The position numbers and the translations under genes were made by a program. Below, piece by piece: positions 36,306-45,300 of a DNA stretch of 64,000 nucleotides. This DNA is from an uncultured Verrucomicrobiota bacterium (GTDB lineage: Bacteria; Verrucomicrobiota; Kiritimatiellia; CAIVKH01), in assembly GCA_937996795.1 (NCBI GenBank), contig CALKUH010000068.1:70878-134877 (forward strand), read 5' to 3'. Below the pieces are notes generated by a model. It saw only the letters and a list, made by a program, of their open reading frames with translations. It made no database searches and had not been told where the DNA came from. Numbering within the stretch: the first letter of the stretch is position 1; every line of letters begins with the position of its first letter.

Positions 36306-39300
36306 ATGAATACATGGTTCAAACTGTTTGTCGCCGCCGCGCTGGCCTGCCTGTTCCAGCCGCTGGCTGCTGACGCGCAACCCACGCTGCTGCTCAAGTT
36401 CAGCAGCCCGGCGACGAATGACGCGCCCGGCGATGCGTTCTCGGGCGGATTCAGCTTCACCCCGAACACCGGCGATGTCACCGCCGTCATCACATCCGGC
36501 ACGAACGTGGTGCCGCAGTCGAACATCTCGATCTCCACGCCCGGCACGAACGGGACGATCACCCTGACCCCGCTGACGAACCGCTCCGGCACGGTGTCTG
36601 TCGAATTATTCAACACGATGGGCACCCAGACGGTTTCACAAACCTTCATCGTCGTGTTCCAGCCGCACCCGCCGTCCATCGCCCCGATTTCCAACCGCAC
36701 CATCCCGGAGGATGGCTCGACCAATGTGCCGTTTTTCGTGAGCGACGCGGACACGCCGCTGAATGACCTCGTCATCACGGCGTCCTCCAGCAACAGCGTC
36801 CTGTTGCCGACCGGCAGCCTTGTCCTGAGCGGGTCGGGCGCCAATCGATTTATCCTCCTGGACCCTGTGGCGAATATCAATGGAGGCAGCACGATCACGC
36901 TGACCATCTCGGACAACATCTATACGAACACGCGCACGTTCCAACTCACGGTGACGCCCGTGGCTGATCCCTCCACGATCACCGGCATCGCGAGCCGCGC
37001 CTTTGGCGACAACGTTGGCGTGACCAACATCTATGCCGGCGTCGGCATCAACGATGTGGATCACAACATGCCCGCATCGGAGCAGCTTGTCGCGACGGCC
37101 GTGCTGGGTAACGACCAGTTTGTCACCTTTTCCGGCGGCGCGATCACCCGCGCGTTCACCGGCACGCCATCCCAGGTCACCGCCTCGATTGCGGGGGTGG
37201 GGGTCCAGCCCATCCCGTACCGCGGCTCGCCCGGCACGATCAACAATGTATCCGCCTCGGTGCGCGTGCGCGGGGTCAGCGACAACATCTCGGTGACCAA
37301 CACGATCAACCTCGCCGTCGAGGTCATCAACAGCGTGCCCAACTTTGCGACCAGCCTGTCGCCGACGTCGGTGGTCGAGGGACTTGCGGCGCAGCCGTTT
37401 GACCTCGATTTCATTTACGATCCGGATATCGGGGAGGACCAGTTCACGCTGACGATCCAGTTGGTGAACACCAACCAGGCCAACCTCGTCACGATCGGTC
37501 CCACCAACGTCCTCGTCGACAACATCGCGGGCCTGCAGGCGGGCATCCAGAACGTCACCCTGCAGACCGTTGCCGGTGTGTTGACGACGCTGACGCAGCA
37601 GGTGGCGTTCCGCTTCACCCTCGCGGATGGTTACGGCGGGCAGGCCGTGGAAACGAATGTCTTCACCATCGTGCAGGCGCAGAACCCGCCGCAAATCACC
37701 GGCGTCCCCGTCCAGACCATCAACAAGACTTCCGGTGACGCTGCGTTCTCCATCTATCCCACGGCGTTCGTCCAGGATCCGAACCAGGGCGGCTTGCAGC
37801 CGGTCCGCGCGATCCTGACGCAGACCGATCCCGCGCTCGGCACCTTCTCCGCGACGAACCTGCCCTTCATGACGCCGGCGCAACTCTCGACGGCCATCCA
37901 GGCGCTGGCGTATGCGCCTACGCCTGGCGCGCGGCCGGTGGGTGACATTTCCGAGAGCACACTGATCCTCACGGCGATCGACATCACCGGCCTGGTCGCT
38001 TCGAATACGAGCGTCAAGGTCCGCATCACCAGCGTGAATGCGGCGCCACAGATCCTGAATGTGCCGGACCTTGCGGATCAACCCGTGTTGATTCCGCCCT
38101 CCGCGCAATTGAAGCCGTTCGCGTCCATCGGCCTGTCGAACGACGAGACGAACGCCGTCGTGTTCACGCTGACCATCGACAACGTGAACAAGGGCAGCCT
38201 GACGAACCTCGGGGCGTTCACGCTGTCCGGCCCCGGCCAGTACCAGATGTCCGGCTCGGTCGCGTCGATCCTGAGTTCGTTGACCAACATCGTGTATGTG
38301 CTCGACCCGCTGTTCCCGTTCCCGCCGGATGATCCCGGCGGCACGACGTTCACGCTGAGCGCGCGGGATTACGCGCTGCTGACCACGACCAAGACGCTCA
38401 GCATCCAGGTGCAGGAGGAGCCCCGCCATCACCTCGTCGTCCGCGCGGTGAATGACGGATTGCCGGGTTCCTTCACCTACGCGCTCGCGAATGCGGGCAA
38501 CAACGATGTGATCTCGTTCGCGCTGCCGTCCTATCCCGCCGTCGTCCGTATGCCCGGCGCCACGGCCAACACGCTGATTCGAAACATCACGATCAAGGGA
38601 CCGGGCGCGAACCTGCTGACGATCAGCGGCGACAACAACGGCGACTTCACGCCGGATCGCCAGCTCTTCCGCATCCGCTCGCGCGTCACAATTGAAGGCG
38701 TGACCCTCTCGCACGGTGTGGCGGCTTTTGGCGGCGCGATGCTGGTGGAGAGCAATGGCACCCTGACGCTGACGCGGTGCGCGGTGGTCGATTCCGTGGC
38801 GTCGCAATACGGCGGCGCGATAGACGTGGATGGCGGCCAGTTGATCCTCGACGGCTGCTTCATCGGGCGGAACCGCCTGGCGAACGATACCGGCGTGAGC
38901 GGCGGCGGCATTTCGATCTACTCCGACAAGCACAGCTCGTTCATCAACACGACCTTCGCCGGCAACAGCCAGCCGAACGCGACCGGCGATGGCGGCGGCG
39001 CGGTGGTGGTCCAGAACCGCACGCCCGCGACGCCGATGAATGCATGGTTCACGCACTGCACATTCATCGGGAACGAGGATGCCGCGGAGGCCGCGAGCGC
39101 GGTCTTCAGCGTGGACTTCAACACGCGTGTCCGCCCGTGGAACACCATTTTCAGCGACTTCTCGGGTCGCAACCTTGATGTCGGCGGCGCCGGCGAGGTG
39201 ATCTCCAGCGGCGGCAACATCTGCGATGATAGCTCGCGCACGGCGAACATCCAGTCGGGCCAGCCGACGAACACCATCCTGCTCAACCATGTGACGGATG

Positions 39301-42300
39301 AGACGGAGACCGATCCCGTGCTCGCGCCGCTCAACCTGGACGGCGACCCGACCCCGTATGCCGAACCGCTCGCCGGCAGCCCGGCCATCGGGAAGGCCTC
39401 CACCTCGACCAATGCGGTGGATCAGCGCGGCGTCCTGCGGCAGGGCGTGGCGGACACCGGCGCGATTGAGTTCAACGCGCTCGGGCGGTTGGTCATCAAT
39501 GAAGTCCTGTTCGACGATGGTGCGATGAATTTCATCGAACTCTATGTGCGCCGCGATTCGACGCCGATAGACCTCGCGCCCTATTCACTCTTTATCGATG
39601 GCGTCAAGGTGCACGATTTCGCGTCGGGCACGATCATCGGAACCAACGCCCTGTACGCGGCGGGCGCGCCCGCGCCGACGCTCGTGAACCCCGGCTTCGG
39701 CTATGTGGTGGCGTTCACCAACGCGCCCGTGTCGGTCACCAGCGACAGCAATCCGACACCGGTGGCCCGTCCATCCGTCACCAATGCATCATTGAATCTC
39801 GGCCCCCGCGGGATCATCACCCTCGGCCTGGGCGGGTCGACCGAGCCGGTCGCGCGCCAGTCCTACCTCGGCGCGTACATGAATCCCGCGACGGGCACCA
39901 ACCTGCTCAGCATCACGGGCAATTCCGTCGCGCTCGCGCCGCAATATCTCGGATTTGCGCTGGTTCCGCACAGCCTGATCCTGCCGGGTCCGTTCGACGG
40001 GGTGGACATGGGCCGCCCGATGAATGTGAACATGTTTTCGATCGGGGCCGACGTGCTGGGCACGCCGTTTGGCCAGGACAATGCCGAGCCGCTCGCGGTG
40101 CCCGACATCTTCACGGTGAGCGAAGATGACATCTTCGCGCTGCCCGTGCGCGCCAATGATTTTGATGGCGATGGCAACGACCGCCTCGTGCTTGTTGACC
40201 TCAGCGCCGAATCCGACGCCGGGGTGGGGGATGTGGCGCTGACCAACTCGCAGCAGGGCGCGGAGATCGCGATTGATCCGGACGCGGTGCCGCTGCGCGG
40301 CGATCAGGTGATCTTCGATCCGCGCGCCGCGCCCGCGCTCCAGTCCCTGCCGGTCGGCGTGGAGTCGATCGACACGTTCTACTACGAGATCATCGACATC
40401 GGGTCCGCCGCGGTCGAGGGCTATGCCGACGGAACGGGCGGCACGACGGTGGTGGCGGTCACCAATCACCGTCTCACCAACGACGCGGAAATCGTGATCT
40501 CCGGCGCCGTGCCGAACGACTACAACGGCACGTTCGCCGTGACGGTCGTGGACGAGAACAGCTTCAGCATCGCGCTGCCGTTCGCGGGCGTGGCGGTCAG
40601 CAACGGTTTCTGGGAGACGGTCCTGCCGCGCGAGCCGTCCGCCCGGAGCGAGGCGTCCGTGTCCGTCCGTGTCGTCGGCGTGAACGATCCGCCGGTCGCG
40701 ACGCCCGATGCGATCACGAACGTGACGGAGCGTTCCACCGTGCGCCTCATGGTCCGCCCGGAACAGGCCGGCACGCCGCTCGCGTTCCCCGGCGATCCGA
40801 TCCCCGCGCCGGTCATGCTCACGCAGGACGTCCTGTCGAACGACACGGATATCGATTCGGATGACACCTGGTCCTCGCTGCGCGCCGTGGGCGTGCTGGC
40901 GTCGGTGAATCCGATCACGGCCTACGCCGGCACGCCCGGCGAGACGCCGGTGACCGTCACCGCGCCCGCGCACGGGCTGCTCACCGGGGACGAAATCCTC
41001 ATCGCGAATTACGGCGGACATCCGTCCTACAACGGCTATCACACCGTCACGGTCCTCGACGCGGACAGCTTCAGCATCAACCTGTTCTTCGTGGACGATG
41101 CCGCGCAGAAGGGCGTGTGGGTGATTCTCAACGACGCGAACCGGTATGCCGCGGTGACCGATGTCGGGGCGACGGTTTTCCTCACGTTGCGCGCCAATCC
41201 CGAGGAAGACCACTTCATCTACAACGCGTCCGTTTCTGACTTCCTCCAGGGGTTGTCGGAAGGCGAGCGGTACACGAATCGCTTCTATTACGCGGTGGAG
41301 GACAGCCACGGCGCGATTGGCATTGGCCCTGTTGATGTGATCGTGGAAGGCGTCAACAACACGCCGGTCGCGAATCCCGACGCCGCTTCGCTCAGTCAGC
41401 TTGCGCCGCTGGTGTCGGGCACGAACACGCTGGCCCAGGTGCTCGCGGGCGGCTTGGACCTGATGTACACGCGGCCGCCCGCCTCCGGCACGCCCGGGCG
41501 GACCGACCTGCAGGTGCTGGACCTCAGCGGCGCGCTGCCGGGCACGATTGTGCTCGCGAACTTCTTCAGCACGGATGAGGACACGCCGCTCGCCTTCGCG
41601 GCGACAAACCTGCTCTCCAACGACACGGACATCGATGTGATCGACACGCTGTCCGTGTTGTCCGTCGCCGGACCGAGCCGCCTCGGCGCCTCCGTCCTGC
41701 TGGGCAGCGGCACAATCACCTACAACCCGACGGTCTCGACGAATCTGCGCGCGCTGGCCCGCGCGGAGATGGTCATCGACACGTTCAATGCGGTCGTTTC
41801 CGACGGCATGACCGGCGGCACCGTCACCTCGCTGGTGGCCGTGCTGGTGACCGGTGTGAATGACAAGCCGACCGCCGTGGCGGACTTTCACACGACGCAC
41901 GAGGATGAGATCCGCCTCCTCGATCCCCGCACAAATGATGTCGAACACGACGTGAATGGCGTCATTCCGGATGATCGCCTGCGGCTTGTGATGGCTACAA
42001 ATGTAGCCAATCCCGGATTGGCCGCCGTCTCGCTGACTACGACCAATGCGCGCCACGATGCGACGGTTTCCTCGCTGCTGAACCAGCTGGCCGACTGGCA
42101 GTCCTTCACCAATGTGTTCAGCTACACGATCACCGACAACAGCTTCCTGTTCGCGACGGATGATGAGTTCTATGTCCCGGCTGGAACGACCGGCAAGGTG
42201 CTGGATGTGCTCGCCAACGACCGTAATTTCACCGACGCGACGGGCGGCGTGACGATTGTCAGCGCCGGCCCGGCCCTGAACGGCGGCACGGTCACGATCA

Positions 42301-45300
42301 GCACGAACGGACAGTCGCTGGTGTACAGCTCGCCGCCCGCGTTCGTGGGCGACGACTTCTTCCGCTACACGATCCAAAACAGCGCCGGCGACCGGAAGAG
42401 CGGGCGCGTCCTGGTGCGCTCGGTCGTGGCCGCGATCAACGGCGTGCTCCATGCCGCGAACGACCACTACACCGTGGCCGCGGGCGAGACGGCGGTCATG
42501 AATGTGCTGACCAACGACAGCATGCTGCCGCTGAACGGATCCGGGCTGACGATCACCTCCATCGTCTCCTCCTCAATTCCCGGACAGCCGATCCTGACCA
42601 ACAACACCTTTGTCTTCGTGGCCACCAATGGATTGACCCCGCTCACCTTCCGCTACGCCGTCAGCGGAGGCGGCGCCGCCACGGCGCAGGCCGATGTGAC
42701 GCTGGCCGTGGTGGAGCGGCGCGGGATCCTGAACATCCAGGATGAAAGCTTCAGTGTCCTGCCTGGCAGCCTGTCCAATGAGTTGCAGGTGCTCTCCAAC
42801 GATGGTCTGGTCACGGAATCGATTTCCGCGCTGCGCATCAAGGAAATCGTCGTGCCTGCGGCGAACGGGGCGGTGACGACCAATGCGGCGGGCACGCGCT
42901 TGCTCTACACCCCGAGCATCGGCTTCATCGGCATCGATCAGGTGACCTACGTGGTCACCGACCAGATCGGCGGAACCGGCACCGGTGTTGCGTCCATTGC
43001 CGTTGGCGCCGTGGAAGCCGTGGCGGACTTCTACAAGCTGGCCGCCACGACGAACCCCGCGCCTGTCGTGCTGCGTGTTTTGGCGAACGACCGCGTGATG
43101 CCGAATCCGGAGGGAACGCTCACGATCCTCTCCGTGAATCCGGCCACCCCGACCACGAACGGCACACTGGCCGTGCACGGCTCCGGGCAGTATCTCCTGT
43201 TCACGCCGTCGAACACGACCGGCCAGTTGGATTTCGACTACGTCGTGCAGGACGGGGGATCCCCGGCGCGCGTGGCCACGGGGCGCGTCACCATCGCGAC
43301 CGTCGCCTCCGGCATCTACGCGAATCCGGATCGCTACGTCGTCCGCGGCGGCGGATCCGGCTACGTGTTGAATGTCCTGACGAATGACATCAGCTATCCC
43401 AACGTGAACAAGACCTACACGATCCTGAGCATCGGGGTGGGGCCGAATGCGCCGGATCAGGGCGGTATCGTCACGATCGAGAACAATGCGCTGGTCTACA
43501 CGCCGGCGGACGGGTTCTTCGGCGAGGAGAGTTTCACCTACCTGATGTCCGATTCGTCGGCGACGGATGTGGCGCGCGTCACGGTCTCCGTCCGGCGCGG
43601 AGACCTGCGCGCCAACGACGATGCGTACGCGGTGTACTACGAACTGCTGCCCGGCACGAACGTCGCGGCCAGCTTCACGCTGCCCGTCACGCTCAATGAC
43701 CGCATACTCCCCGCGCTGGACCAGGTGCTGGCGATTTCCGCGCTCGGCGCGGGCACAAACGTGCCCAGCCAGGGCGGTTCGGTGCAGATTTCGCCCGACA
43801 ACCAGTCGCTGATCTACCGCCCTGTGCTGGCGACGGCGACGAGCTATGTCGAGCAGTTCACGTATGAAATCTCCGATGGCGGCGACCGGCGCGCCTCGGG
43901 CGTGGTGCGGGTGCGCGTATTGAACCGCGCGAGCAACCTCGTTGCGGTGACGCAACACGACGCCTTCACGGTCGCGCGCGGCAGCACGAACAACATCCTG
44001 CGTGTGCTGGCGAATGACTTTGTGCTGCCCGGAACCGCCGCGGGATGGAGCATCACGGCGGTCTCGCCGTCGCTTTACGGCGGCGCCGTGTCCATCAGCA
44101 ATGCCACGGTGCGCTACAGTCCGCCGGCGGGCTTTGTCGGCGTGGATACCTTTACGTACAGCGTGTCGGACGGACTGGGTGGCACGGGCAACGCCACCGT
44201 GACGATCCGGGTGGGCAGCCTGCCGACCCTGCCGGACCTCTTCACCCTCCGTTCCGGGTCCGTGACCAACAATCTTGATGTCCTCGCGAACGACGTGTTC
44301 ACGACGGATTATGCCGGGGAATACACCCTGCACAGTGTGTTCGGCCAGACGACGGGCGGCACAATCGCCACGAGCGCGGTCAACACGGTGTTGTACACGC
44401 CCTCCGCGTCCTATGTCGGGGCCTATCCCTACACGGAAACCTTCTTCTATCGCGTGGCGGACGACGCCGCGGTTCTGTTCACGGGCGAGGTGCGCGTGAT
44501 CGTCCACCAGGCGAGCAACCACCTGTCGTCGTCGACCGTGACGCTGGTGGTGGAGGGCCGCAACGACCAGCCGACGATTACCAACGCGACGGGTCCGCTG
44601 TTTATCACCGACAAGGAGGATGTGAAGCCGTTCCTCCAGGTGCTGATTACGGAGGTTGACGAGCAGACGCTGGAACGCGTTGACGTCACCGTGGCCATCG
44701 ACAACGCCGCGAAGGGCGCGTTCCGAAACCAGGATGGATTTGTCCAAACGTCGCCCGGCGTGTACGTCCTCACGAATGTGACCGCGTTGACGGGCACGGC
44801 GCGCGTGCGCGACCTGATCTTCGAGCCTGTTGAGAACCGCATCACGGTTCCGCAGTCCGAAACGGCGTTCTTCACGATCACGGTCACGGACAACAAGTCC
44901 GCGCCGGCCGTGAACACGAATTCGTCGGTCGTCGTGACCGCGGTGAACGATCCGCCGGTGATCACCGGCACGCGCGCGGGGCAGACGGTGTACCGCCTGC
45001 TGCCGATCCACCTGTTCTCCGCTGTGAGCATCACGGAGGTGGATGATCTGACCCTGCAGCCGCTGGCGGTCACGGTCACGCTGGCGCCGACGACAAACGG
45101 CGTGCTGACCAATCTCTCCTCCTTCGCCCTTGTCACCAGCGGCGTTTATCGCGCGACCAACCTGACGGCGGCTGCGGCCACGGCCCAGCTCCGCCTCATG
45201 CAGTTCGTGCCGTCCACGAATGCCATCCCCGAGAACAGCGCGCGCACGACGGCCTTCCAGATCGCGGTGAATGACGGGTTCGCGCCGACGGTGATGGACG

